From: Chamaecyparis obtusa
Taxonomy: Eukaryota > Streptophyta > Pinopsida > Cupressales > Cupressaceae
Direction of reading: 5' to 3'
DNA: 64,000 bases
Assembly: GCA_027943335.1 (NCBI GenBank)
Contig: BSBK01006348.1
Span: forward strand, 619,001 to 683,000
The notes under the pieces were generated by a model that had not been told where the DNA came from, ran no database searches, and saw only the letters and a list, made by a program, of their open reading frames with translations. Within the stretch, counting starts at the first letter, position 1. Every line of letters begins with the position of its first letter. Made by a program: the position numbers and the translations under genes. Shown here piece by piece: positions 46,839 through 58,363 of this stretch.

Positions 46839-48935
46839 TCTTAGAAAATAAAGGTTTACATTTAATAATGTAGCTATTTGGATGGGTGGGAAGTTATTCT
46901 CATAACAGGGGAATAATGGCTTTATCAAGTCAATACATTAGATGTAATAGAGAAGCGGAATGATTATAATGAAATTGCTATTTTAATTTTGTTTGCAATG
47001 TAAATATTCTTCTATTATATTCTTGTTGTTCAACATTGGTATCAGGGCGCTCAATGATCTTGCCACTGTGAATAGAAACGTTCATGAAATCGTTAAAGAG
47101 AAATGATGGGCATGGGAAGGAAAAAGAGTTGAGTCATGAATAATGCAGAAAACTTTAAGTGAAATCTGTTATAAGCTGTGTGAAATCGCTATTAGATAAG
47201 AAAAGGATAATGATAAAGCAGGGGAGCAAAGAAAATAATTGTAGTGGAGTATATTGCTCATCTCCAACAGAGTGAAGAATTGAATTTTTACAGTCTATCA
47301 ACCAGATTAAAGATGTATGAGGATTAATTATTTTTGGGGCATTTAGATTATCTGCTGGTATGCTGTTTTTTAAAGCAGTTCAATGCAGTTTCAGTAAAAA
47401 CACCATATCTTTTTCATTTCTTTAAGGAATTTAAAAATTCAAAATGTTATAGAAAGTTAACGTGAAGGAGAATAAAATCCAGAAACCTTTCAGTCATTTT
47501 ATGAGTATATAATGAGCAGTTTGAATCAGGAAATACAGTTATAAAAACATGTGACGTGATTCAATCTAACAGATCTGTGAGACTTGCTCTGCAATACAAA
47601 ATAAAATGATTTCATCTATTGCCTTCTGGAATTATTATCAGGTTTCATTTTTGGTGGATATCTCACTGACAGTTGGCTTTAGTGCATTTATAGATATCAA
47701 TTGAGGATAGCATTACCACGGCAGATTCTCATCAATGTCTGGCTGAAATAGCCTACAATGTTAAACCATATGCCTTGGATTTTGAAAATTTGAAATTTCT
47801 TTTTTTTTTTGAGCCATTGATTCAGATTGGAAAATAAATCAAAGCATTGAAGTTTTATATTTCATTTTCATGATGGAAATCGTTGTGGAGGTTTAGGTAA
47901 GAAATTATTGCCTTGCCTTATGTTTTGAAATGGCATTGAAATTGAAAAGATTTTATATGGCTTGGAATAAAGGATTTTGTCATAGTGTGGGTTTATGTTT
48001 TTCAATATTTGGGAATATTTAATGGAGTAATAAAGGTTTTGGTCTCATTTTGTCAAAAGGTGTTACAAGGAAAATTTTGTTCTATTGTAAAAAGTGTATT
48101 TCTAGTTGAATCCGACACCTATTATTTCCATTTAATCATGGATACATATTAATATAGTGTGTGTACTCTTTACATCTATGTTATACTTAAGCGAACATTT
48201 GAAAGTCTGAAAGCTACATCTAGCTGTTAAAGAGTAATAAAGAATTGGAGATTGGAGGAAATGCAAGCAGGATGAAATCTATCACCCTGAGTTAGCTTCT
48301 AATTGAGGGATGATTCATTGCATGAGAAGCATCTTTTCATCTCTAGTCCCTTCATGAGCAAGTGGAGGCATGCAATAATTTGTTGGATTGTGGATAGTTA
48401 ATCTACAAATTTGGTGAGTTGTTGTAGGTCTATAGATTATTGAATCCGCAAACCATGTATGGTTAAGTGTTGGTTGGATAATCAGAATATTTGCCTAGAT
48501 ATCAGGAGTTTGGATTGATGTTGATGCAGAATTGGGTATTCAGAACATTTGCCAAACAAGAGGAGTTTGGGTTGATGTTGATGCACTGTTGGATAATCAG
48601 GACATCTAGATAGGTAAGTTTAGGTTGATTCCAATGAAGAATTGGATAATCAAAACATTTGCCAATGCAAAGAAGTTTAGGTTGATGTTGATACAGTTTT
48701 TTTCTGTTTTACATTTTTCATTATGTAAACCTTAAGGGAAGGTTGTTAGGATATTAAAGCTTATATTTAATAACATAATTATTATGTTAGTTGGGTGAAA
48801 AGTTATTTTCGTAATAGAAGAATAATGACCAATATATTGGATGTAATAGATCAGCAGAATGATTATAATGAAATTCCTATTTTAATTTTATTCCCAATGT
48901 AAATCTTTTTTCTTTTTCATTCTTGCTGTTCAACA
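46839..48935 (+). mobile_element. Non-autonomous LTR element (2.1 kb), TSD cagaa
   Basis: The left LTR (46839-47035) and right LTR (48744-48935) are related but clearly diverged. The right begins TGTTAGGATATTAAAGC and both end TTCAACA. Primer site ttggtatcaggg follows the left LTR (47036), and purine tract cttaagggaaggt precedes the right one (48731-48743). The TSD cagaa is at 46834-46838 and 48936-48940. The 1.7 kb interior lacks gag and pol. It lies upstream of the LRR exons, perhaps in an intron. Confidence 0.88.
48472..48694 (+). repeat. Tandem repeat, about 62-bp unit, three and a half copies
   Basis: Units contain ggataatcagaacatttgcc and aggagtttgggttgatgttgatgc with substitutions. 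They lie near the 3' end of the 2.1 kb non-autonomous element. Confidence 0.7.
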
Positions 48936-48940
48936 CAGAA

Positions 48941-49382
48941 TGCGACTCAAATTATCTGACAAACTGACACTACATGATGGCCCCCATTATGCCTAAGGCC
49001 TTTTGCAGACAGCCCTACATATTCAAACTGAATAAATATTACAACGTTTTTACACTTGTGTTAGGAAAAAGATTTAATTATATTTATGACACAACTGTGT
49101 ATGAGAAGAAGTAAAATTGATTTTTCGGTTGTCCTTCAGAACCCATCGTTGAGATGAGAACCATTTATTCTCAAATAGATTGACCTATTCTGACTCTTTT
49201 TAAAAAAACTCTAAAGCTCTCAAATCTTAATGAACAAACTGTTGGGTGGATATTTTGCAACCAACAGTTTTTAAGGATCAATCGCAAAACAGTGGTTCCA
49301 GCCACAGCATGTGAGACGCAGTCTCTCCTACTTCTAAGGGAAGGCTCCCCCCTCTTATTGCTACTGGAATCAACAAAACACT
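48941..49382. other. Non-coding stretch with a dispersed repeat
   Basis: No gene seen. Positions 49239-49351 repeat 4901-5020. The short minus ORF over it is not conserved in frame between copies. Confidence 0.5.
49239..49351. repeat. Dispersed repeat, copy 2 (first copy at 4901)
   Basis: It starts ctgttgggtggatattttgc and ends aaggctcccc, as at 4901-5020. Conserved blocks are the two ends and the middle 'agccacagc(a/g)tgtgagac'. Confidence 0.65.
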
Positions 49383-49685
49383 TATTAAGTTTAAAACCAG
49401 AACACATAATTTAACAATGAACTGAAATGCGAATAACAAAACAGAGGACACAAAAGACTTATCCTGGGAAAACCCTCCACTTGAGGGTGAAAAACCCAGC
49501 CCACAAAATGATGATTCCTTTATTGAGTTCTCAAAATGAATACAAAGGCCTCTCGCTTATGATTGAAGACTGTAAAAGTCAATCAATAAGCCTTACTCAC
49601 TTTAGTCTTAGATTGATTATTTTGGCTTTACTAAACATAATAAACATAAGCTATGAGTATCTCTCAAATACTTCTAACACTGAAC

Positions 49686-49716
<31 letters not shown>

Positions 49717-50406
49717 CGATCATGTGAATTGATCCATTACACAACAATAAAACCCAATATCTCTTCAGATGCATACAATACAAAATATGAGATGCTGATA
49801 TACAGAAAATCTACCAAACAATGTACACAAAGACATCTGCTCAAAATCTGAACCAACACAAATGAGTCGAGCATCACTAGTAATATTACCACTAGCTCAT
49901 ACGGTATATACTCCATTCGAATTGAATATTCACCACGAAAAAAAGTACGGGGGCAGCCGTTACAAACACCGACAACACTCCCCATTTCAATAATCGTAAT
50001 TAAAACATAACCCGTCCATGTATCAAACCGTGAATTGACGATAATCAATACACGGAGAAGTTACGATGCCAAGTCATCTCATACATGGTGCTGGGTCATA
50101 TATTTCCAGCGGAAACAACGCTGAACATGAAAAGAGTAAAATATAAGAAGTTCGCTCAATAATAATAGAGCAATACAACCAATTTCGGGCACCTCACAGC
50201 TGATGACGATCAGTGAAGGAGGTCGATACATCTTTAGGAGTATACACAACCTTAATGAATAAACAAAAACCAACATACAAGGATTTGATAGAGTCTCAAA
50301 AGAAGACATGAGCCAGCTCCTAATGGAATAAAGAGTAGAACAAGAAATGTAGAAATCATCAACACAAGGATGAATGATATCTCATGCAGCTACCAAAACA
50401 TTAACA
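49383..50406 (-). repeat. 3' LTR of element A
   Basis: 1024 bp, from tattaagtttaaaacc (TG start mutated to TA as read on plus) to ccaaaacattaaca. It contains an AC/AT microsatellite at about 49687-49717. Its 5' partner begins tgttaagtttaaaacc at 58364. Confidence 0.82.
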
Positions 50407-50446
50407 CTCCATCTTAGCAAGAGAGAGATCATTCATATGTCATAGA

Positions 50447-51025
50447 TGTTAGGAAATCAGATCTTGGGAATATAATTTATTGTTATATGTTCACTAATAA
50501 ATGACTGTTCTGATATATAAATAGACTGTGATGTTTTTTTATACTGATTATATTATATGCTGTGACCGCAGGTGATAACAGCAATGAACTCCTTTTATTG
50601 ATTGTGTTATCCATGCGATCACAGCATACATATATATATGCTGATGATCGGATGACAGCAAGCAATGTGTCTCTTCACAGTTGAAAGGGCGCGACCCATG
50701 GTCGCTGCTTGCATTAGTGCTAGCGACTGTTAACAACAGTCGCTAGCACTAATGTAAGCAGCGACTTACATTAGTGTGTAGTCGGCTGTCTCAATGTTCA
50801 TTCATTCGACTTGATGGTCGATGTTAACAATTGTGATAGATATCGAACATAGTTCGATCAATGTTAATGTAATATCATAATATTGTATTATGATATTATC
50901 ATTAATATATTATAAATATAATAATGATAATATGATAATAACAATATAAATTACAACTCTTTATTAACAATGTATAGAATAGTATAATATATATATATAT
51001 ATACGAATGAAGCTATATCTTAACA
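50447..51025 (-). repeat. 3' LTR of copia-3
   Basis: 579 bp, TGTTAAGATATAG at 51025 to ...TTTCCTAACA at 50447. It has an AT microsatellite (about 50984-51003), a long palindrome (50701-50765) and a TATA-like tatatatat near 50629-50640. Confidence 0.93.
50701..50765. repeat. 31-bp palindrome with 3-nt loop inside the copia-3 LTR
   Basis: Arms 50701-50731 and 50735-50765 (gtcgctgcttgcattagtgc... and its complement) pair with one mismatch around aac. The same palindrome is at 55639-55703 in the 5' LTR with two further mismatches. It lies between the AT microsatellite and the TATA-like tract on the minus strand, in the likely U3. Confidence 0.9.
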
Positions 51026-51400
51026 CTCCCTCTTAGCGAGTGAGTATTAAATATCAAAAGTCTATCATGACATCCACCAAATCGGGACGCACAAGTTAAT
51101 GTAGTTTCGTCATGAAAATAGACTTGAATATCATGATCTCCGCACATTTGGGACACACAATGAAGTAGTCTATCATGATATGGTTTCGTTATTACACATC
51201 CAGTAATAACAAGAGTCAAGATCTCCGCACAATCGGGACACACAATTAAGTAGTCTATCTTGACACTTTGGTTAACCATTTACAAGATCGTCACCTTGAA
51301 ATGTTAACCCACACACAAATGATCATTTACACAATATTGCAATATACACATTTTATTCATGAATAAACAACTTATAAATAAGAGGGATTTAAACCATACA

Positions 51401-54400
51401 TCAAACCTTGATCATGCCAAGTTTATTTCTGAAGTATTCTATCTTCAGTTTTGCCAGTGACTTGGTGAAAATATCAGCATTCTGTTCTTCAGTACTAATG
51501 TACTCTAGCCTTATGATATTTCTCTCTACCATATCTCTTATGTAATGATATGGAATCTCAATATGTTTGGACCTGTTATGGAAAACTGGATTAACAGATA
51601 ACTTGATACAACTTTGATTGTCACAATGAATCACAGTTGGATCTAGAGGTTTTCCAAACAATCCAAATAATAGCTTTCTTAACCATACTGCTTCACGTGC
51701 TCCCATGGATGCTGCCATATATTCAGCTTCAGTGGAGCTTAATACTACTGCTGAGTGTTTTCGACTGAACCAAGAAATCATAGCTGAACCAAGACTGAAA
51801 CAACACCCTGTAGTGCTTTTTCGATTGGTAGTACTTCCAGCCCAATCAGAATCAGAATACCCTTGAAGATTGATTTCTACCTTTTCATACTTTAGCCCAA
51901 ATCCAATAGAGCCTCGTAGATATCTCAAGATATGCTTAGCTGCCATTAAGTGTATTTCCTTGGGCTCACACATAAAGTGACTCACAACATTGGTTGCATA
52001 ATAGATGTCAAGTCTAGTGTTCACTAAGTGCATAAGAGAGCCAACAATTTCTCTATACAATGTAGGATCAGAGGGTTCAGACTCTTCTGTTTCAACTTTG
52101 AGTTTGTGCAGATTTGTTTCCATAGGTGTGGATAAAGGCTTACATTCCATCATTCCAAACCTGGTTAAAATATCAATAGTGTATTTTTGTTGATTTAGCA
52201 GAATATAGCCTTCCTTTTGAAACACTTCCAACCCTAAGAAATAATGTAAGAGTCCTAGATCTTTCATGTCGAATTCAGTGGTGAGTTTTTGCTTACATTT
52301 TGCAATAAGATGATCTTCTCCTGTTATTAAAAGATCATCTACATAAAGAACTAAAATAACCATGTTGCCATTTGTTATCTTAAAATAAATGTTAGGATCT
52401 GCATCATTTTTAGAGTATCCTAATTTTGAGAGATAGTTGTTTATCCTTTCATACCAAGCTCTGGGAGCTTGTTTCAACCCATATAGTGCTTTCTTGAGTT
52501 TGCAAACATATTTTGATGCATCATGTATAATGAACCCTTCTGGCTGCTCTAAATATACTTCTTCTTCAATGGTGCCATTTAGGAATGCCGTTTTCACATC
52601 CATCTGGTGTATCTTCCACCCTTTAGATGTTGCTATGGCAATAATGGTTCTGACTGATGTATACCGAGCTACAGGGGCAAATGTTTCTTCATAATCAATA
52701 CCTGCTTTCTGTGAGAATCCTCTAGCAACAAACCGAGCTTTATGCTTCTCAATACTTCCGTCAGAAGCATATTTAGTTTTGAATAGCCATCTAGAAGAGA
52801 CAACAGTTTTATTTTTAGGTCTAGGTACTATGTCCCAGACATCATTCTTTATTATAGATTGATATTCTTCAATCATTGCCTCTCTCCATGCTTGATTAGA
52901 TAATGCCTCCTTTGGATTTGATGGTTCTGATTTATTGATTTCGGTTATAAGAGCTGCATAACATTTTTGAGTTCTTGTCCTTTTACTCTCATGAGATATT
53001 TCATTAGGTTCTACATTATTTTCTTTAATTATTTGCCTTGCCCATAATGGCCTTTTCTTACCATTGATTACATTTGTATTCTCATTTTCAATGACAGGAG
53101 ATTCAGGTTCTTCTATATCCTCCCTCTCAATTTCAGCAGTGAGATCTTCTTCTATCTCCAGGATTTTATCTTCTTCAAGATTTTTGAATGTGTTATTTTC
53201 AACAAATTTTACATCTCTACTCATCTCAACGGATTTTTGTCCTGGAATATAGATTCGATACCCTTTTGTGTTTTCACTATAACCAACAAGTATGCCTCTT
53301 TTACCTGATGGTTCTAGTTTAGTCCTCTTCTCTTTAGGTACATGAATGTATACGAGACATCCAAATATCCTAAGATGACTTAGGTCTGGTTTGATCCCTG
53401 TAAATGCTTCTTCTGGAGTTATATTTTCTAATATGGAGTGTGGACACCGATTTTGAATATATACTGCTGTATTTGAAGCTTCTGCCCAAAAAGAAGTATG
53501 AAGGTTTTGATCGAGCATCATGGCTTTTGCTGCTTCGATTATGGATCTATTCTTCCTTTCTGCTACTCCGTTCTGTTGAGGATTATATGGTACAGTATAC
53601 TCCCTCTTAATCCCAACAGAATTACAAAATTCTTTAAATATGTCAGATTTGTACTCACCTCCATTGTCTGATCTTAATACTTTTATTCTTTTATCTATTT
53701 GATTTTCTACTAATGCTTTAAATTCTTCGAATTTAGATAGTACCTTGCTTGATTCTTTAACCTTAAGAAAGTATATCCAAGTTTTCCGAGAATAGTCATC
53801 AACAAAAATAATATGGCATAGTGATCCTGTTAATGAAGGTGTTGACATGGGTCCACATAAATCAGTATGAATTAATTCTAAGATTACTTTAGATTTGTGC
53901 TCACTTGTAGGAAAAGACCCTTTTATGTTCTTTCCTAGTGCACAACCTTTGCAAATGCCCGGATGATTATTTTTGAAGTGTGGAAGACCCGTAGTAATCT
54001 TGTTTATTAAAGGTAGAGCATTATACCTTAGATGTCCCAACCTCTTATGCCATAATTCATTGTGATTTGCGATTTCATGAGTTAGTGCAGATTTCTGATC
54101 ATTACATATTTTATAAAGACTACCATCTCTTGTCCCTATGATTGTAGCATTCTTCATATTTGAATTCTTAGGCCATAATAGAACTTTGTCTTCATTAAAG
54201 GTGACCCGAAATCCTTGGTCTGCTAGTCCTGATATAGAGACTAAGTTTCTTTTGATTCCAGGTACAAATAGAACATCTTTTAGTTGTAGAGATACTCCAT
54301 TCTTTATCTTTATGGTACAGGTCCCTATTCCTTTCACTGGGTAGGTGGAGTTATCCCCAATAGTCACTTCTTCGGTTGAATAATTTTCAAGTGTCTCAAA

Positions 54401-55279
54401 CTGATTTTTGAATCCGGTTATATGTCTTGCTGCACCACTATCAATTATCCAAGTTCTATTATTGGAATTTAGTTCACTTGAGAGAGCTGTAAAGAAGAGT
54501 GGAATTTCTTTTGCTTCAGCTATGGTGGCTTGAGTCTTTTTCCTTTCAGGACAATGTCGATGAGTGTGCCCATATTTATCACATTTGTAACATTGGATTT
54601 TAGAAAAATCTCTTTTGAATCCCCTCTTTCTTTTTAAAAATTTTCTCTTTTTGTTGTGGGACTTTGTGTTGAGTGCTTGTGTTTCTCCCTCTTTCTTTAG
54701 ACCTATTCCTCTGGTAATAAGTCTTGATTCTTCCTGAGTACAGTCGTTCTTAAGTTGATCAAATTTTGGTAGAGGTGGACGTGTGCTTATGCATTGAATA
54801 AAGTTCTCCCAGGATGTTGGTAATCCCCTTAGTGCTATTAGAGATAATTCCATGTCTTCTATAGTGTTACCAATGGAGAATAGTTGATCTTGTATTTCAG
54901 CAATTCTCAGGAAATAAGATGTAACTGTTTCTCCTTTATTCATTTTTATGGTCAATAGTTGTTCCTTCAAGGTTAATATTCGACTTGTATTGTTTATCTC
55001 ATACGTTTCTTGAATTTTCTTAAAAACCTCATATGCTGTTGCTAATCTTGCTATGCTTGGAAGAATAGAATCTTTAACTGAATCAACAATTAATTTCTTA
55101 GCTTTATGGTTCCTCCTTTTCCAAGTCGTTTTCTCTGCTTCGTCTGTGGGCATTTCTTTTTCTGTTTCTATGAAAGATTCTAATTCCAATTCTTGTAAAA
55201 GCGTGATGATTCTAATTTTCCATGATAGAAAATTTGATGCTCCTTCCAATCTATCCTCCATCCTGATTCCGGTGGTCAT
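51401..55279 (-). CDS. copia-3 Gag-Pol polyprotein (1292 aa, intact)
   Basis: One uninterrupted ORF, ATG at 55279. Residues about 10-200 form a UBN2-type copia gag; 230-243 a zinc knuckle (CYKCDKYGHTHRHC). The protease has D280 in WIIDSGAARH. The pre-integrase zinc region is about 406-446 (LWHKRLGH, CKGCALGK). The integrase core carries the D-D-35-E set at D473 (HTDLCGP), D538 (LRSDNGGEY) and E574 (NGVAERKN). Reverse transcriptase about 812-1055 has MDVKTAFLNG and YVDD at 979-982. RNase H has D1145, E1184 and D1220 and ends with NADIFTKSLAKL. Length is normal for copia. No stop or frameshift and all catalytic residues are present, so it could be functional. Expression cannot be judged from sequence. 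Confidence 0.97.
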   Translation of the reverse strand: MTTGIRMEDRLEGASNFLSWKIRIITLLQELELESFIETEKEMPTDEAEKTTWKRRNHKAKKLIVDSVKDSILPSIARLATAYEVFKKIQETYEINNTSRILTLKEQLLTIKMNKGETVTSYFLRIAEIQDQLFSIGNTIEDMELSLIALRGLPTSWENFIQCISTRPPLPKFDQLKNDCTQEESRLITRGIGLKKEGETQALNTKSHNKKRKFLKRKRGFKRDFSKIQCYKCDKYGHTHRHCPERKKTQATIAEAKEIPLFFTALSSELNSNNRTWIIDSGAARHITGFKNQFETLENYSTEEVTIGDNSTYPVKGIGTCTIKIKNGVSLQLKDVLFVPGIKRNLVSISGLADQGFRVTFNEDKVLLWPKNSNMKNATIIGTRDGSLYKICNDQKSALTHEIANHNELWHKRLGHLRYNALPLINKITTGLPHFKNNHPGICKGCALGKNIKGSFPTSEHKSKVILELIHTDLCGPMSTPSLTGSLCHIIFVDDYSRKTWIYFLKVKESSKVLSKFEEFKALVENQIDKRIKVLRSDNGGEYKSDIFKEFCNSVGIKREYTVPYNPQQNGVAERKNRSIIEAAKAMMLDQNLHTSFWAEASNTAVYIQNRCPHSILENITPEEAFTGIKPDLSHLRIFGCLVYIHVPKEKRTKLEPSGKRGILVGYSENTKGYRIYIPGQKSVEMSRDVKFVENNTFKNLEEDKILEIEEDLTAEIEREDIEEPESPVIENENTNVINGKKRPLWARQIIKENNVEPNEISHESKRTRTQKCYAALITEINKSEPSNPKEALSNQAWREAMIEEYQSIIKNDVWDIVPRPKNKTVVSSRWLFKTKYASDGSIEKHKARFVARGFSQKAGIDYEETFAPVARYTSVRTIIAIATSKGWKIHQMDVKTAFLNGTIEEEVYLEQPEGFIIHDASKYVCKLKKALYGLKQAPRAWYERINNYLSKLGYSKNDADPNIYFKITNGNMVILVLYVDDLLITGEDHLIAKCKQKLTTEFDMKDLGLLHYFLGLEVFQKEGYILLNQQKYTIDILTRFGMMECKPLSTPMETNLHKLKVETEESEPSDPTLYREIVGSLMHLVNTRLDIYYATNVVSHFMCEPKEIHLMAAKHILRYLRGSIGFGLKYEKVEINLQGYSDSDWAGSTTNRKSTTGCCFSLGSAMISWFSRKHSAVVLSSTEAEYMAASMGAREAVWLRKLLFGLFGKPLDPTVIHCDNQSCIKLSVNPVFHNRSKHIEIPYHYIRDMVERNIIRLEYISTEEQNADIFTKSLAKLKIEYFRNKLGMIKV

Positions 55280-55372
55280 TTTGATAATTTGTGATGACTC
55301 TTCTCCTTTAAATAATATTTTTGTTTTGTATTCCTATCAAATAATAATTCAGAATTAATTCCCTTTAACTCT

Positions 55373-55384
55373 GCTCTGATACCA
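55373..55384 (-). other. Primer-binding site of copia-3
   Basis: TGGTATCAGAGC on the minus strand, directly next to the LTR end at 55385, with no spacer. The small element at 24369 also has no spacer; copia-1 and copia-2 have two bases. Confidence 0.92.
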
Positions 55385-55920
55385 TGTTAGGAAATCAGAT
55401 CTTGGGAATATAATTTATTGTTTTATGTTCACTAATAAATGACTGTTCTGATATATAAATAGACTGTGATGTTTTTTTATACTGATTATATTATATGCTG
55501 TGACCGCAGGTGATAACAGCAATGAACTCCTTTTATTGATTGTGTTATCCATGCGATCACAGCATACATATATATATGCCGATGATCGGATGACAGCAAG
55601 CAATGTGTCTCTTCACAGTTGAAAGGGCACGACCCATGGTCGCTGCTTGCATTAGTGCTAGCGACTGTTAACAACAGTTGCTAGCACTAATGTAAGCAGC
55701 GAGTTACATTAGTGTGTAGTCGGCTGTCTCAATGTTCATTCATTCGACTTGATGGTTGATGTTAACAATTGTGATAGATATCGAACATAGTTCGATCAAT
55801 GTTAATGTAATATCATAATATTGTATTATGATATTATCATTATTATATTATAAATATAATAATGATAATATGATAATAACAATATAAATTACAACTCTTT
55901 ATTAACAATGTATAGAATAG

Positions 55921-55953
<33 letters not shown>

Positions 55954-55975
55954 CGAATGAAGCTATATCTTAACA
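55385..55975 (-). repeat. 5' LTR of copia-3
   Basis: 591 bp, almost identical to 50447-51025. The extra length is in the AT microsatellite (about 55923-55953). Confidence 0.93.
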
Positions 55976-56202
55976 ATAGAGTGTCTCAACCTGACAAGTA
56001 CAATGGCTACACATATGTGTCAGCAGCAAACCTTTATCACAGATTCTTTCAACGTGATTTTGTCATCTCAACATGACATTCACCATGGCTACTCCTAGAG
56101 GGTGAAAAACACAAGTGCTAAGTCATGGAGTCTCTCACATGACATCCATCATGGCTACTCTCAAAGGGTGGATCCACCATGGCTACTCCCACAGAGTGGA
56201 AC

Positions 56203-56431
56203 AAGGACTTTCACCTCAAACTTCTCTTGCAAAGAAGAATGCATTAACAAGGGCTTGCACCTCAAATTTCTCTTACAGAGAACAATACATTAACAAGGGC
56301 TTGCACTTCAAACTTCTCTCACAAAGAAGAATGCATTAACAAGGGCTTGCACATCAAACTTCTCTCACAGAGAAGAATGCATTACAAGGGCTTTCACCTC
56401 AAATTTCACTATCTTAGAGAAAAATGCATTA
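56203..56431. repeat. Tandem repeat, about 46-bp unit, five copies
   Basis: The unit is aagggcttgcacctcaaact followed by tctctcacaaagaagaatgcattaac. Just upstream (56089-56200) a shorter unit, accatggctactcccacagag, repeats three times. Confidence 0.8.
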
Positions 56432-56615
56432 CAACACATAAAAGATCATTTGAATACTGAGAGTCCCTCTCAACAGGGGCAACATACTTACAGCTTTGAT
56501 TATCACAATAAATTAATTGACACCAATGTTTGACCAAACAAGAAGCTTTTGCAGTCACACTGCTACACGAGCTTGCTAATCCTCTGCATAGGACTCGGCA
56601 CTCTCCATTTGCCAC
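56409..56615 (-). pseudogene. copia RNase H-like fragment in element A
   Basis: The short frame contains QLIYCDNQSCKYVAPVE, resembling the RNase H motif IHCDNQSCIKL of copia-3. No neighbouring RNase H motifs survive. This is weak evidence that element A derives from a copia element. Confidence 0.4.
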
Positions 56616-58363
56616 TCAAGCTCCCTCTGAATCTTCAAGCACTTGCATCAACCTCCTGACCGCCTCTTCCAAGATTGCCAGCAATGCTTGCCATAGAGTA
56701 ATGATATTCAACACACACCTCCGAACCTTCTAACGTGCTAGAGTCCAGGACTATCCTCCTCGATCTCATCCCAAATTAATCTATACTGAATGAGATTGTA
56801 GAGCTACCAAAGTCAAAACCAAATTCACTATGCAATTTTGTTCTTTGCAAACTTTAGCACCTGGCCTTGCAACACTGCAACTCACATAGCTGACATCTTC
56901 ACTTCTTCACAAAACTCCTTGATCCCTGTTGCCTCAGAGATTTCAAAGAGGCTTTGTGGAATTTAACTCCCTCTATAGTCTTAGAACCTTAATGCTCTTA
57001 ACTCATGCCTTGAGTTCTCGGAATTTATCTCCCTCTAAATGTCATTCCCTCCTCTTGGAAGAAACTGAATGCAAAGACAATCTATAGGTTCTTCCTCTTC
57101 TATGAAGTTATGAGCCATTAACTCAGCCCCATGATAGCGAGTTGTCTTCGTACTTTAGCCTACTTGACTTCCTCACAGGATGCATCAAGCTTGTCCTCCC
57201 TCTCATGCTCCTCAATCCTTCTTAGTTCTTTGTTGTTGACACACAAAATGAGCGAGACTTGTAGCTATAACTCATCTTTGTGATCTTCAAATTAGAAGTT
57301 ACCATCTCTACTTACTGAAAAAAATCTTAGAAAATATCAATACGGGTGATCCAAATTCCACTAGGTCGATGTTCATGACATGAGAATACAAAACGCCACC
57401 CAAATCTACCACCGTGAATGTTCCCGGGCAAGCTGGGTTGATACGAAGCCCTTCCAAAAATGAAATCTACTTAACATCCTTATGCTCCTTGATTCGATCC
57501 TGCAATATTCATAAACATTATTCAAGAGTATGAAGATGAAATACTTATCTCTTTATTGCCTAAACTTCATCACAAAGATCGTTCAATAGTTAAGTATATC
57601 TGCCATCTACATATCGATTGCTCAGCTCTATCTCCAAATCCATGGGAGCCTATGAGAGCTGCACTAGATGTTTCCCAATGACCAACCCAATGCGAGCTGC
57701 AAGGGATTGATATAAAATTGAAACTACCTTGGAGAGAATCAGCAACCAAACAAGCTCAAACCCAAACCGAGACCCTCCTTTAATCATCATTGCCCACTTT
57801 GCTAGAACAATATACCCCATTGAAATTAGAAATGTTGATCCTAGATACGAATGAATTTCCCTGGAACACCTTCCATTTGTGACGAGCTGACCATCTTAGT
57901 ACTCGTATTTATAAACAATCCTTCATAAACACATTGAACAAATGAACCCTTTGCTCAAAATATTTTTGTCTACCAAGAGTACTTAACATCAAGAATAGAA
58001 GCAAATCAGTGCATGTCTCGGCACCCCAGGGAGATACAAAATACATTAAACCAAGAATCGAAAGCTAAAACCAATGATAAAAAAGGAACAACTTAAAAAT
58101 TAGATCTTTGTGAACCAGTACTCTTCTAATGTGGCACAATGAGAAACTGAAACACCAGTAGAAAATCCACCCAATTCTGCCATCCTATACTTTAATGAGC
58201 TACACTGAAATCTAGGCTCAATTCAACCTAGAGGAACCCTCCAATCCAAGGTTTCTCACCACAAACATGGATAATCCTATTTACCAAATCTGCCCACATC
58301 CATGCATTCATTGAACCTTTGTTTTCTAGTTCTAGATCTTAACTTAGACCCGCTCTGATACCA

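Larger units (their letters stand above)
50447..55975 (-). mobile_element. copia-3: apparently complete Ty1/copia element, TSD ataga
   Basis: LTRs at 50447-51025 (3') and 55385-55975 (5'), primer site 55373-55384 directly adjoining the 5' LTR, purine tract CTAAGAGGGAG at about 51026-51038, and an exact TSD ataga (50442-50446 and 55976-55980). The two LTRs differ, by eye, at about seven bases plus an AT-microsatellite length change. The single polyprotein ORF is uninterrupted. All parts needed for transposition appear present, so this is the youngest and most complete element in the window. Confidence 0.95.
55981..58363 (-). other. Internal region of element A
   Basis: No intact gene. The left part has two tandem-repeat blocks and an RNase H-like fragment. 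From about 56640 to 58351 I see only non-coding sequence with short ORFs, presumably leader and decayed gag space on the minus strand. Confidence 0.5.

Noticed and set aside
43978..49170. Further LRR, malectin or kinase exons
   Set aside because: I looked for LRR-like minus-strand text and splice sites and found none beyond the three 72-nt exons.
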